Below, one piece after another: positions 35,291-43,883 of a DNA stretch of 64,000 nucleotides (its first letter is position 1; every line of letters starts with the position of its first letter). Source of the stretch: Marinobacter sp. DY40_1A1 (GTDB lineage: Bacteria; Pseudomonadota; Gammaproteobacteria; Pseudomonadales; Oleiphilaceae); contig NZ_VCHA01000001.1 of assembly GCF_016597815.1 (NCBI RefSeq), positions 744,001-808,000 on the forward strand. Direction: 5' to 3'. The notes below the pieces were generated by a model. It was not told the origin of the DNA and did not search any database. It worked only from the letters and a program-made list of their open reading frames with translations. Both the position numbers and the translations under genes were made by a program.

Positions 35291-37000
35291 ATGGTTGTGT
35301 TGGCTAAGCAGAATGTTGGTTGTCAGGGCTGCCACGGCCCGAGTGAAAAGCATGTGGATTGGGCAAGAGAGCAGGGGCAAGACCAGGTAGAAAAGGCCGG
35401 CCCTGCTGAGGGTATGGGCCTGCTGGTTGATTTTGGCGGGATGGCCCCTGGCAAGGTGGTCGAAGCCTGTGCCTATTGCCACAGCCGCCGCCAGAGCATT
35501 CAGGACGGGCAACATGCACACGAGGGCTATTTGGACAAAGCCTTGCCAGCGGTGCTGATGCCAGACATGTACCATGCTGATGGCCAAATTCAGGGCGAGG
35601 TGTATGTTTACGGCTCGTTTACTCAGAGCAAAATGGCGAAAGCGGGCGTTACCTGCCTGGATTGCCACGACCCACACACCACAAACCTGAAAATTGAGGG
35701 CAACGGTTTGTGTCTGCAATGCCACAATCCGGCTCCGCCCGAGCGATTTCCTACCCTTAAAGCATCGAATTACAACCTTGCGGAACATCACAAGCACCCG
35801 GAAAGCTCAGAGGGTGCGCAGTGTGTGAATTGCCACATGACCGATGAAACTTACATGATGGTTGATCCACGGCGAGATCACAGCTTCCGTATACCCAGGC
35901 CGGATTTGTCGATCACTTCCGGTAGCCCGAACGCCTGCAACAGATGCCACGAAGACAAATCTGCCCAGTGGGCCCTGGGCATTCTGAAAAAGTGGTACCC
36001 CGATAGTAAGAAGCCAGAGCACTTGGCAGATACTCTGCAGGCTTTCCGTGCCGGCGAAACGGATGCCATGAGCCGGTTGGGGCTTCTGATCAGGAAGACC
36101 AGCGAGCCCGCGATAGCGCGAGCAACCGCAGCAGAACACCTGAGCACCTTCGGTGGTGATTCAAGATTCTTTCTGCGTTCCGGGCTGTTTGATAAGGAGC
36201 CGCTTGTGCGCGCCTATTCTGCAGGAGCCTTTGCTCAGATACCGGTTGGCGATAACTTGAAAGTACTGGTGTCGCTGCTTGGTGCTGACCAGCCCAAGGC
36301 GGTTCAGGATCAGGCACTTTCAGCACTGGCTGGCGCAGATTTGAGCGGGTTGTCTGAGGCAGAGCGAAAGCGCTTTGATGAATTGAATTCGGATTATCAA
36401 AAGCGTCTCGAAAGCCTGTCTGCACTTTCCGGGTCCCGCTTTAATTGGGCAAATTATTTGCGGCGCTCCGGGAAAACAGACGAGGCGATCGCGCAGTATC
36501 AGAAATCACTTGAGCTGGATGCGACCTTCTCACCTGCCCGTGTGGCTCTGGCCACGCTGGCCAGTCAGGTTGGCAAGCAGGCGCTGGCAATGGAAACATT
36601 GCGCGCCGGGAGCCAGTCTGAACAAATACCTGACACCGACCGAGGGTACCTGGCCTACCTGTTATCGTTGGTTTTGGTGGAGGAAGGCCAGGACGCGGAG
36701 GCACTTCGCAGCTTTGAGTTGGCGTTAAAGCTTAACCCCGAGAACCCACGGGTTGCCTACAACTACGGGTTGATTCTGGTTCGCCAACAACAGTGGGCGC
36801 AGGCTGAGCGCGTGCTTGGGGCAGGCTTGCAGGCCCACCCCTCGGATTACAATGTGCTCAACGCCCTGGTGCATTTGCACCTGCAGAAGGGAGAGCTAAA
36901 GCAGTCTCTCGGGTTCGCCAGGAAAATGTTGGAGCTGTACCCGGATGACTCATACAGCCGCAATGTGGTGCAAAGGTTGGAACATGCTACTTCCAGGTAA
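35291..37000 (+). pseudogene. Multihaem cytochrome c with TPR repeats, 5'-truncated
   Basis: The 569-residue frame contains six CXXCH haem sites: CQGCH 11, CAYCH 60, CLDCH 122, CLQCH 141, CVNCH 178 and CNRCH 216. A linker follows and then several TPR units (about 365-565, e.g. AIAQYQKSLELDATFSPARV, ALRSFELALKLNPENPRVAY). Proteins of this type, cytochrome c554-like with TPRs, normally begin with a signal peptide and one or two further CXXCH sites about 150-200 residues earlier. Here there is no signal peptide, and the first CXXCH comes ten residues after the only available start, just where homology breaks off. It therefore appears truncated and would not be exported for haem attachment. Its stop overlaps the convergent hydrolase by 14 bp. 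Confidence 0.8.
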
Positions 37001-37826
37001 GGTGCAAGTCACCCCGTAGAAACAGCAACGCATCTCTGGTCGTTTGCTCCGGTAGTTCCTCCATGGGGATATGCCCTGCGGTGGGGTAGACAATCAGCCT
37101 CGCCTTCGGGATATCTGCCATCCATTTGTCTGCAAGCTCCAGGGGAACCCGGGCTTCGATCATTTTCAGGGTTATAACGTACTGAGGCTTTGCGCCCGGG
37201 CGCAGGTTCATATGTACGTAGTGCATGTAATCCTCTTCGCGCACACGGCTTGAGTCGCCGTAAATCCAGGAAACGTTGAGAGCAACCATCCAGGCCGGTT
37301 GAATGTAGTTACCAACAAACGCGACGGGAGGGAAGGTGCCGAGGCTGAGTATCCAGGGAGTGTCTTGCGGGTAGCCGAAGGGGTCCAGAAGAATAAGCAT
37401 ATCGACCCGGCCAGGATTTTGGGCTGCATATCGTGCGGCAATGTAACCGCCTAGCGAGTTCCCTGCGAGCGACACGCTTCTCAAGTTCAACTTGTTCACG
37501 AATTTCTCGAAGGTAGCGGGAGCGTGCTCTTCGTCGAAATCATCCAGCTTGGGTGGCCCGCCGGTCAGGCCAAAGCCCGGCATATCCAGCGCAATTACAC
37601 GGTGAGTTTTTGAGAGTTCGTCTTTCCAGGCATCCCAGGTTTGCAGAGACGAAAAGATTCCGTGCATCAGGATGATGGTGTTGCCTTGGCCGCGGTCCTG
37701 ATAGTGAATGTTGTAGCCATTCACCTTTACGAATTTCGAGTATTCGTTGGTATATCGCTTTGCCAGATCCTCCATGTCCATGCTGATCAATCCACCCCAG
37801 TGGCTTAGGGTAGGCGCTGCCTTCAT
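36987..37826 (-). CDS. Alpha/beta hydrolase, probable lipoprotein with damaged start
   Basis: 279 residues from the first ATG (37826). Hydrolase features: oxyanion HGIFSS near residue 55, nucleophile elbow GNSLGG (about 123), acid region ILLDPFG or later, and catalytic His in TAGHIPMEE. The frame continues upstream of that ATG without a stop to about 37970 and encodes RLFPLLALPLLVVTLSGC, a lipobox signal peptide ending 8 codons before the ATG. No ATG, GTG or TTG precedes it; an ATA at 37923-37925 behind GGAAGAACC sits where the start would be expected. Either a rare start is used or the start codon has been lost. Confidence 0.8.
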   Translation of the reverse strand: MKAAPTLSHWGGLISMDMEDLAKRYTNEYSKFVKVNGYNIHYQDRGQGNTIILMHGIFSSLQTWDAWKDELSKTHRVIALDMPGFGLTGGPPKLDDFDEEHAPATFEKFVNKLNLRSVSLAGNSLGGYIAARYAAQNPGRVDMLILLDPFGYPQDTPWILSLGTFPPVAFVGNYIQPAWMVALNVSWIYGDSSRVREEDYMHYVHMNLRPGAKPQYVITLKMIEARVPLELADKWMADIPKARLIVYPTAGHIPMEELPEQTTRDALLFLRGDLHLTWK

Positions 37827-38103
37827 GGATGCGCCTATGGCTGAGCAGCCAGAAAGGGTAACAACCAGCAGCGGGAGAGCAAGCAGTGGAAACAGGCGGG
37901 AGTTCTTGAAATGAGGGGTGAGTATTGGTTCTTCCAGCGTTATAGAATCTTGACGCTAGCCTCGCAGTAAGCAGAGGTTAAACCATTGACGCAATTGACC
38001 TGAACTCTGGGGTAATTTATGTCATACCTTCCTAACCTATTGACTGTAAATGGAAGGCTGTGCTCCGTGGCCGCGTGAGGTACTGTTCAGTCTGTGCGCT
38101 CGG

Positions 38104-39051
38104 TCACAATAGGGTGTGAGATGCAACATTCGCCACCCCAAACGGAATATGCACCATAGGAATATCCCCGGCATCAGATTCCAGGTGAAATCGTTGGTCA
38201 TCAAAGAACATATGAGGCTTGAGCACGTTCAAAATACGGTCTTTCTTCATTCCGCCCAGGAAGAAAACCTCATTGGCGTCCACGCCCCAATGTTCCAGCG
38301 TTGTAATCACCCGCTCATGGGAGGGGGCATTGCGGGCAGTCACAATGGCTGTTCGCAGTATTCGCTTATAAGCCGGGTCGTCCGTTAGGGCCTGGTCTTC
38401 CAGCTTTTGCAGGTGTGAAAGCTTGCGGAACAAATCCGCCAGCGGGCCGGGGCTGTGGGGGATTTGCGAGCGGGAGGTTTCGTGTTCCTGAAAGTCTTCC
38501 AGCGAGCCGGCCTTTTAGACCCGCTCTGAAGCGTCATCCGCAATCACGCCATCAAAATCGAACGCTATACGAAGCTCTGTATCCGCTTCATCATCCACCA
38601 CCTTGCTTGGCAGCACAGTGCCAGCCGCATAGCCGTAGTCGATCGCTTGGGATACATCGCCAGCGTTCGCAGACAAGAACAGCGAGGCATTGAATGCCGG
38701 AATGTAGGCGTAGGGTGATTTGCCCTCGAGAAATGCCGCGCGGGTAATATCCAGGCCATGGTGATGAATGGAGTGGAATACCCGTTTGCCTGTGATCACA
38801 GAGTTTCGCGAGAGTAATACCACTTCAACCGGGCACTGCTCTGGGAACTTCTGGTTTATGCTCAAAAACCGCCTCACGAAAGGGAAGGCAACGCCTTTGC
38901 GTAAAGGCTTGTCCAGGTTGGCTTCCTGGTGTTTCCGGTAGGCCTTTTCCCCCTGCTCACGAAATACACGGTCAGACTTCGACAAATCAAACAGGGCGCT
39001 TGAGGCCACCGCGATCACGAGTTTGTCTTCTATGGGGTAGGGCATGGGCAA
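38104..39051 (-). pseudogene. 5'-nucleotidase (PF06189 type) interrupted by one in-frame stop
   Basis: Two open pieces in the same frame, 39051-38515 and 38514-38104, read as one protein of about 315 residues. The first has YPIEDKLVIAVASSALFDL and the HAD-like motif IAFDFDGVIADDASERV; the second continues KAGSLEDFQEHE and ends with GGMKKDRILNVLKPHMFFDDQ. This is the usual layout of the bacterial cytosolic 5'-nucleotidase family. The only lesion is TAA at 38515-38517, where relatives have an aromatic residue after ERV. It is either a recent nonsense mutation or a sequencing error; the rest of the frame is preserved. Confidence 0.85.
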
Positions 39052-39072
39052 AAGGTTCCTTGCTGGTTAGCG

Positions 39073-39472
39073 TCAGGATTCAGCTTTTTTGGCGCTCTCA
39101 TAGCTTGGCAACAGCGGCGCAAACACCTTCTCCCATAACACCTCATAACGCTTTCTTCAGGTCGTTAAATTTATCTTTAACGAATGCCAGAACTGCCGGG
39201 CAGTCGTATTTGCCCCAGCTCAGTTTGTCGCTTTTGCTGTCTTTTACATGGCCATTTACCGATAGCCCCATGCCTTCATAATCAAAGGTCAGGGCGTGGA
39301 AGCCCTGGGTGTTTAGCCAGCGGGCGAAGTCGTCGTACAAGTACTGGGCTACGCCGGTTGCCGGCGCAAGCACGCAAATACCCCGCACCTCGGCACTGTC
39401 GGCTGTAAATAGCCGCGCTGTCAGGTTGTGGCCGGCTTCTGTGGCAACACTATGGCTATCTGGCTGGTTCAT
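39073..39472 (-). pseudogene. Alpha/beta hydrolase fragment with internal deletion
   Basis: The frame from the ATG at 39472 gives 109 residues with the N-terminal third of a serine-aminopeptidase-like hydrolase (GICVLAPATGVAQYLYDDFARWL, HALTFDYEGMG) and stops at 39143, before any nucleophile elbow. In the next frame the sequence resumes as RYEVLWEKVFAPLLPSYESA and ends at TGA 39073-39075, probably the tail of a neighbouring or the same gene after a deletion. Family members are near 290 residues, so about half is missing. It is divergent from the Crp/Fnr regulator. Confidence 0.7.
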
Positions 39473-39638
39473 TACTACTTCTCGTAGACTGATTATTTAA
39501 AGCTTGGGCGCAATAGTGCTGAAAATGAAGCCATTTTGGCAAATCAAGTTGGGACATTCGTATTTGGGTAGCCTTTGTAGAACCATGAGTTATGCTCATT
39601 TGGTGCATGCGGACTATTTAAAGAAGGGAATTGTTTAA

Positions 39639-40400
39639 ATGAGACGTAAACGCTCAACGCCATTAGATGATGAGCACCGCAGCCCCGAGAATTGTTCGGC
39701 TGACCTCCGCGCCCGAATCCTGAGCAATGCGCCTTATTTCCGAGGGTTACCGGCGCAGGCAATTGAGGCGGTGAACAGCCTGTTTCGAAGTGTGGATTAT
39801 CCCGTTGGTGCCGCTCTCTATCATGAAGGCGACTCGGCAGAGGCGCTTTTTCTGGTTGCTCACGGCAGGGTGAAGCTTCTTCAGCACAGCGCTTCCGGGA
39901 ACGAGGTTGTGCTTGATCTGCTGGGGCAGGGTGATCCTTTTGGTGGGCTGGCGACGCTTGGCCAGCGCCGCTATCCACAAACAGCGGTGGCGCAGACCGC
40001 CTGCTGCGTGCTGACTATTACGACAGCAGACTTCCGGCATTTAATTCGCACCTATCCAGAAGTGGCCCTCAGTGCTCTCGACGGTGTTGCCCGTGATCTG
40101 GAGGCTGCACACGATGTGATTCGGTCGCTCAGCACGCTTCCGGTGGAGGCGCGTATCGCACAGGTCCTGATTGATCTTGCAGATCGGCTGGGGGAGGGCG
40201 ATGAGTCTGGCATTCTGATTCAATCCCCACTCTCACAACAGGATCTTGCGGCTATGGTTGCTTCAACAGCGGCCACAGTAAGCCGTGTTATTTCCAACCT
40301 GCGCCGCCATGGTTACGTTGAAACCGGGAGGCAGTGGATACGAATACGCGATCGAGAAGCCCTTGTGCGTTTGTTTGAAGGGGCTGGCGAAGCCGGTTAA
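39639..40400 (+). CDS. Crp/Fnr-family transcriptional regulator
   Basis: 253 residues. An N-terminal cyclic-nucleotide-type beta barrel runs from ILSNAPYFRGLPAQAIEAV through HEGDSAEALFLVAHGRVKLL and NEVVLDLLGQGDPFGGL. The C-terminal winged helix is LSQQDLAAMVASTAATVSRVISNLRRHGYV. The FNR iron-sulfur Cys set is not present (only a lone Cys near the N-terminus and an ACC pair), so it is probably not an oxygen sensor of the FNR type. Its position ahead of an HMA protein, a metal ATPase and a haemerythrin-like gene suggests it governs them, perhaps in response to redox, metal or NO signals. Confidence 0.88.
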   Translation: MRRKRSTPLDDEHRSPENCSADLRARILSNAPYFRGLPAQAIEAVNSLFRSVDYPVGAALYHEGDSAEALFLVAHGRVKLLQHSASGNEVVLDLLGQGDPFGGLATLGQRRYPQTAVAQTACCVLTITTADFRHLIRTYPEVALSALDGVARDLEAAHDVIRSLSTLPVEARIAQVLIDLADRLGEGDESGILIQSPLSQQDLAAMVASTAATVSRVISNLRRHGYVETGRQWIRIRDREALVRLFEGAGEAG

Positions 40401-40518
40401 TTGTTGAGATTTTCGTATAAATAACAATTATTTGGAGTAACTTGTTCCAGCACATGTAAATGCCTGCCTTAAACATTCATCCTGTATGCATCGAACGTAA
40501 ACAGACAGGAGAATGACA

Positions 40519-40740
40519 ATGAAAATGAAAATTATCCTACGTAGTGACGAACTGAACTGCCCACCCTGTGTGCCCAAGATAGAGAAAGCCCTGGCCCAGG
40601 TTGCAGGTGTAACCCGTGCCAAAGTGCACTTTTCCACTGGGCGTATCGAGGTTGAGTACGACCCTGAGCAGGTAAAAACCGACCAGTTGGTTTCTGCGGT
40701 GAATAAAGTGGGTTATGAGGCACGCGTTAGCGCATTTTAA
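40519..40740 (+). CDS. Heavy-metal-associated (HMA) domain protein
   Basis: 73 residues from the ATG at 40519, chosen because AGGAG is seven bases upstream. Ferredoxin-like HMA fold with the metal loop LNCPPCVPKIEKAL; the usual GMTCxxC is replaced by LNCPPC. The C-terminal KVGYEARV is typical. It would hand a soft metal (Cu, Zn or related) to the P-type ATPase encoded 58 bp downstream, which itself lacks an N-terminal HMA domain. Confidence 0.88.
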   Translation: MKMKIILRSDELNCPPCVPKIEKALAQVAGVTRAKVHFSTGRIEVEYDPEQVKTDQLVSAVNKVGYEARVSAF

Positions 40741-40798
40741 GTTGAGGCCGGAGGCGGGTTATACGCCTGCCTCCGGCTCAATGATGAGGTAATGAATC

Positions 40799-42769
40799 AT
40801 GGAATTTATCAAGAAGTTGTCTCAGTGGCGCCGCTTGTGGAATTCACCTGCGAGTCGGCGTGGCATGGTTGTGCTGGTGTCAGGTGTTGCAGGTGTTGGG
40901 GGCGTTGCCAGTAACTTCCTCGGCGGGTCTGCAGGCCTCACGAGCGCACTCTGGTTGTTTGCAGCAGCGGTTGCAGGTACAGAGATTGCGTTGCGGGCTT
41001 TTGCAGCCCTGCGCGCCCGCACGATCAGTATTGAACTGCTGGTAACTATCGCGGCTATCGGCGCGCTGTTTATCGGTGAGTACTGGGAGTCTGCCGCTGT
41101 AACCTTCCTGTTTGTGCTAGGGGGTTATCTGGAGGCGCGTACTCTGTCTCGCACCCGATCGGCGCTTAAGGATCTGTTGGCGCTGGCACCTACCGAAGTT
41201 ACGGTGCTTCGTGATGGTGAAGAGTTCACTTTAGCGCCCCATGAGGTTGTAAAAGGCGATATGGTAATCGTTCGCCCCGGTGGGCGTTTGGGAGTGGATG
41301 GTGTCATCCTGAGCGGCCAGGCTGCCATAGATGAGAGCGCAATTACCGGCGAGCCGGTTCCTGCCCAGAAACAGAGTGGTGACACTGTGTTTGCCGGTAC
41401 TGTAAGCCATGATGGCTATTTGCAGGTTCGTGCCGAAGGTGTGGGTGCGGATACTACTTTGGCGCGCATTATCCAGCGTGTTGAAGAGGCACAGGAAGCC
41501 AAGGCACCCACTCAGCGGATGATTGAGCGTTTTGCGAGTTGGTATACCCCGGCAATTATTGTGATGGCCATTGGTGCTTATCTGATCACAAAGGATGTTG
41601 CGCTTGCGCTGACTCTGCTTGTGATTGCTTGCCCGGGTGCGCTGGTTATCTCTACACCGATTTCTGTGATTGCAGGCATTGGCAGGGCGGCTTGCGGCGG
41701 AATTCTTATTAAAGGTGGCGAATACCTGGAGACTGCCGGCCGAATCCGCGCGGTTGCTTTCGACAAAACGGGAACACTGACGGAAGGGCGCCCGGAAGTA
41801 CTCACAGCTACTCCCTTGGCTGGAATTCCAGCACTCCCAGGCATGGCAGGCGAAGATTCGCCTCGCACTCGGTTGTTGCAGTGGGCGGCGCTGGCAGAAA
41901 GCGGTTCTGAGCACCCATTAGGACGTGCTGTTGAGCGCGCATTGCCAGAGGGTTATGTAGGCCCGCGTGTAGATCAGTTTGAAACTGCGCCGGGTGGTGG
42001 TATCAGTGCCCAGTGGCAGAGCCAGAAAATAGAGATTGGCAGCCCGGTTTGGCTTGAGGAGCGGGTTAACGAATGGCCGGAAGCCGCACGCATAGCATTG
42101 GAGGAGATTCGTGAGCGTGGCGAAACGGTAGCAGCCGTGTCGGTTGATGGCGTGCTTGTTGGCTTGCTTGGATTCGCTGACAAGTTGCGCCCGGAAGCTG
42201 CCGCTGCATTGCAGCACCTGCGCGATATCGGTGTGAGGCGTTTGGTGATGCTAACCGGCGATCACCTCGCCAGTGCCCAGCGTATCGCTCGTGAAGTAGG
42301 GATTGATGAAGTTCAGGCAGGGCTTTTACCTGAGCAGAAACTTGAAGCAATCCAGGCAATACAGCGAGAAACCGGTGCAACTGCTATGGTTGGAGATGGA
42401 ATTAACGATGCGCCTGCGCTGGCAACTGCAGATATTGGCATAGCCATGGGCGTTGCTGGAACGGACGTAGCGATTGAAAGTGCCGATATAGCACTGATGG
42501 CGGATGATTTAGGCAAGATAGGCGAAGCGATCGGGCTGGCGAGAGCCACCCTGAACAATATAAGGCAGAACGTAGTCATCGCACTGCTTACTGTGTTTGG
42601 CCTCTTGGCTGGAGTTTTCGCTAACGAGGTTCACATGGCAGGCGGTATGTTCATCCACCAGATCTCAGTGTTGGTGGTGGTCATCAACGGCATGCGCCTG
42701 ATGAAGGCTCGCCCGGCGCGGAGGCAAAAGTCTGCTCCCGCAGTGGGGCAGGAGGTACGGTTAGCTTAG
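40799..42769 (+). CDS. P1B-type heavy-metal-translocating ATPase
   Basis: 656 residues. About eight helices; the N-terminal HMA domain is absent. Functional motifs: TGEPVP (about 184) in the actuator domain, the membrane metal site ACPGALVISTP (Cys about 278), DKTGTLTEG with the phosphorylated Asp (about 322), LTGDH (about 485) and GDGINDAPALA (about 530). The CPG form of the membrane motif differs from the common CPC (Cu, Zn) or SPC (Co) signatures, so the metal cannot be assigned. The separate HMA protein before it probably serves as its metal donor. A terminator follows 11 bp after the stop. Confidence 0.9.
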   Translation: MEFIKKLSQWRRLWNSPASRRGMVVLVSGVAGVGGVASNFLGGSAGLTSALWLFAAAVAGTEIALRAFAALRARTISIELLVTIAAIGALFIGEYWESAAVTFLFVLGGYLEARTLSRTRSALKDLLALAPTEVTVLRDGEEFTLAPHEVVKGDMVIVRPGGRLGVDGVILSGQAAIDESAITGEPVPAQKQSGDTVFAGTVSHDGYLQVRAEGVGADTTLARIIQRVEEAQEAKAPTQRMIERFASWYTPAIIVMAIGAYLITKDVALALTLLVIACPGALVISTPISVIAGIGRAACGGILIKGGEYLETAGRIRAVAFDKTGTLTEGRPEVLTATPLAGIPALPGMAGEDSPRTRLLQWAALAESGSEHPLGRAVERALPEGYVGPRVDQFETAPGGGISAQWQSQKIEIGSPVWLEERVNEWPEAARIALEEIRERGETVAAVSVDGVLVGLLGFADKLRPEAAAALQHLRDIGVRRLVMLTGDHLASAQRIAREVGIDEVQAGLLPEQKLEAIQAIQRETGATAMVGDGINDAPALATADIGIAMGVAGTDVAIESADIALMADDLGKIGEAIGLARATLNNIRQNVVIALLTVFGLLAGVFANEVHMAGGMFIHQISVLVVVINGMRLMKARPARRQKSAPAVGQEVRLA

Positions 42770-42780
42770 TATTCCGGTTG

Positions 42781-42812
42781 CCGGGGAGGGTAATGCCTTC
42801 TCCGGTTTTTTG
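42781..42812 (+). terminator. Rho-independent terminator after the metal ATPase
   Basis: CCGGGGAGGG-TAATG-CCTTCTCCGG forms a 10-bp stem with two G-T pairs (42781-42805), followed by TTTTTTG. Confidence 0.8.
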
Positions 42813-42924
42813 TATTGCAAAGCTTCTGTCCTTGGCCTGTACTGGTAATCTGATAACTAACGATTCAATATGGTCTTAGAAAACATAGCTATAATACGAG
42901 CTACCATCATGAGGAGGTTTACAT

Positions 42925-43476
42925 ATGGCGACCCTTAACCAAATACGCCACGACCATGCCAACATGGCCCGGTTGCTACACGTACTCTTGCTCAGGCATG
43001 AATCCCTGACCCAGGGTGATCGCCCGGATTTTCATCTTATTAGAGAGGTTGTGGATTACATCCTCGAATACATGGAAAGCTTTGTTAAGCCTCTTGAAAG
43101 GCTATACAGCGAGCACCTGGTGGCTAAAAAGTTCAAAGAGGGTGAGGTAGGTCAAAGGCTCGCTGATGATTACCAAGCCTTGCGGGAGCGTCTGAACCTG
43201 CTCTCAGAAAACATCGACATGATTCTTCTGGATGCCGTAGTACCCATGGATCGCTTTGCCGATGATCTGAAGGCTTATCTTGATGCTCACCTTGCCTATC
43301 TGCGGGCCGAGCGTGAGCTACTATTCCCATTCTTCCGTGAAAAATTGTCTCAGGAAGAGCAAAAAAGCCTGCTCAAGATGTTGCCAGAAGGAGCGCAAGC
43401 TAACCTGGCACGTCTCAAAGAAGATTATCCTGAGCTGTACGAGGAGTTTAAAGAAGCCCCTTCCCCGTTTTCCTGA
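42925..43476 (+). CDS. Haemerythrin-like (HHE) domain protein
   Basis: 183 residues, GAGGAGG upstream of the ATG at 42925. An HHE-cation-binding four-helix bundle: the first helix has IRHDHANMARLLHVL, and the fourth has LDAHLAYLRAERELLFPFF. The second helix, where an HxxxE is expected, reads ESFVKPLERLYSEHLV, so one di-iron ligand pair is altered. The protein may bind a metal pair weakly or have lost oxygen binding. It follows the metal ATPase terminator, so it likely has its own promoter, and it overlaps the next, convergent gene by 29 bp. Confidence 0.8.
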   Translation: MATLNQIRHDHANMARLLHVLLLRHESLTQGDRPDFHLIREVVDYILEYMESFVKPLERLYSEHLVAKKFKEGEVGQRLADDYQALRERLNLLSENIDMILLDAVVPMDRFADDLKAYLDAHLAYLRAERELLFPFFREKLSQEEQKSLLKMLPEGAQANLARLKEDYPELYEEFKEAPSPFS

Positions 43477-43855
43477 TTGCCTCGATATCGAAATGGTGCG
43501 CTCTGGCCTTCATGGTTTCGACATGTACGTGTCGGGTGTTTAAATTGAGCTTCTCTGCGGCAGTAGAGAGGCTTTTTTGTATCAGTTCATAGGCTTCATC
43601 TTCATCTTCTGGCAATACTGATAGCATGAGTCCCATGATGGGTTCCCTGTGTACCCGACCTTCATACAGCTTTTTGAACTGGGAACCATCCTCTGCCCAG
43701 AAGCCAGTGAGAGTGTTTTCGTCAGTCGAACTGAGTAGTGTGGCCCCTCCGAATCGCTTGGACAGGAGACTGGAGATATATTCACCAGCAGCATTCATTT
43801 TGTCAGGCTCGACAGAGAACAGAACGAGAAAGCGTATGCGGATGTTGTCAGTCAT
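43448..43855 (-). CDS. Conserved hypothetical protein
   Basis: 135 residues from the ATG at 43855, with AGGTGA seven bases upstream. No family recognised. It is a soluble alpha/beta protein without signal peptide: an RIRFLVLFSVEPDKMNAAGEYISSLL start, a YEGRVHREPIMGLMLSVLPE centre and a helical tail AYELIQKSLSTAAEKLNL. The order of strands and helices suggests a small sensor or nitrogen-regulator-like fold, which is not demonstrable. Its 3' end overlaps the haemerythrin-like gene by 29 bp on the opposite strand. Confidence 0.6.
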   Translation of the reverse strand: MTDNIRIRFLVLFSVEPDKMNAAGEYISSLLSKRFGGATLLSSTDENTLTGFWAEDGSQFKKLYEGRVHREPIMGLMLSVLPEDEDEAYELIQKSLSTAAEKLNLNTRHVHVETMKARAHHFDIEAIRKTGKGLL

Positions 43856-43883
43856 CAATTAGTCACCTGATTTAGGTAAGAAA

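Noticed and set aside
34905-35390. 161-residue gene before the cytochrome
   Set aside because: The product has no consistent features and its end overlaps the cytochrome in another frame; listed only as unassigned DNA.
39639-40400. FNR oxygen sensor
   Set aside because: The four conserved iron-sulfur cysteines are not present.
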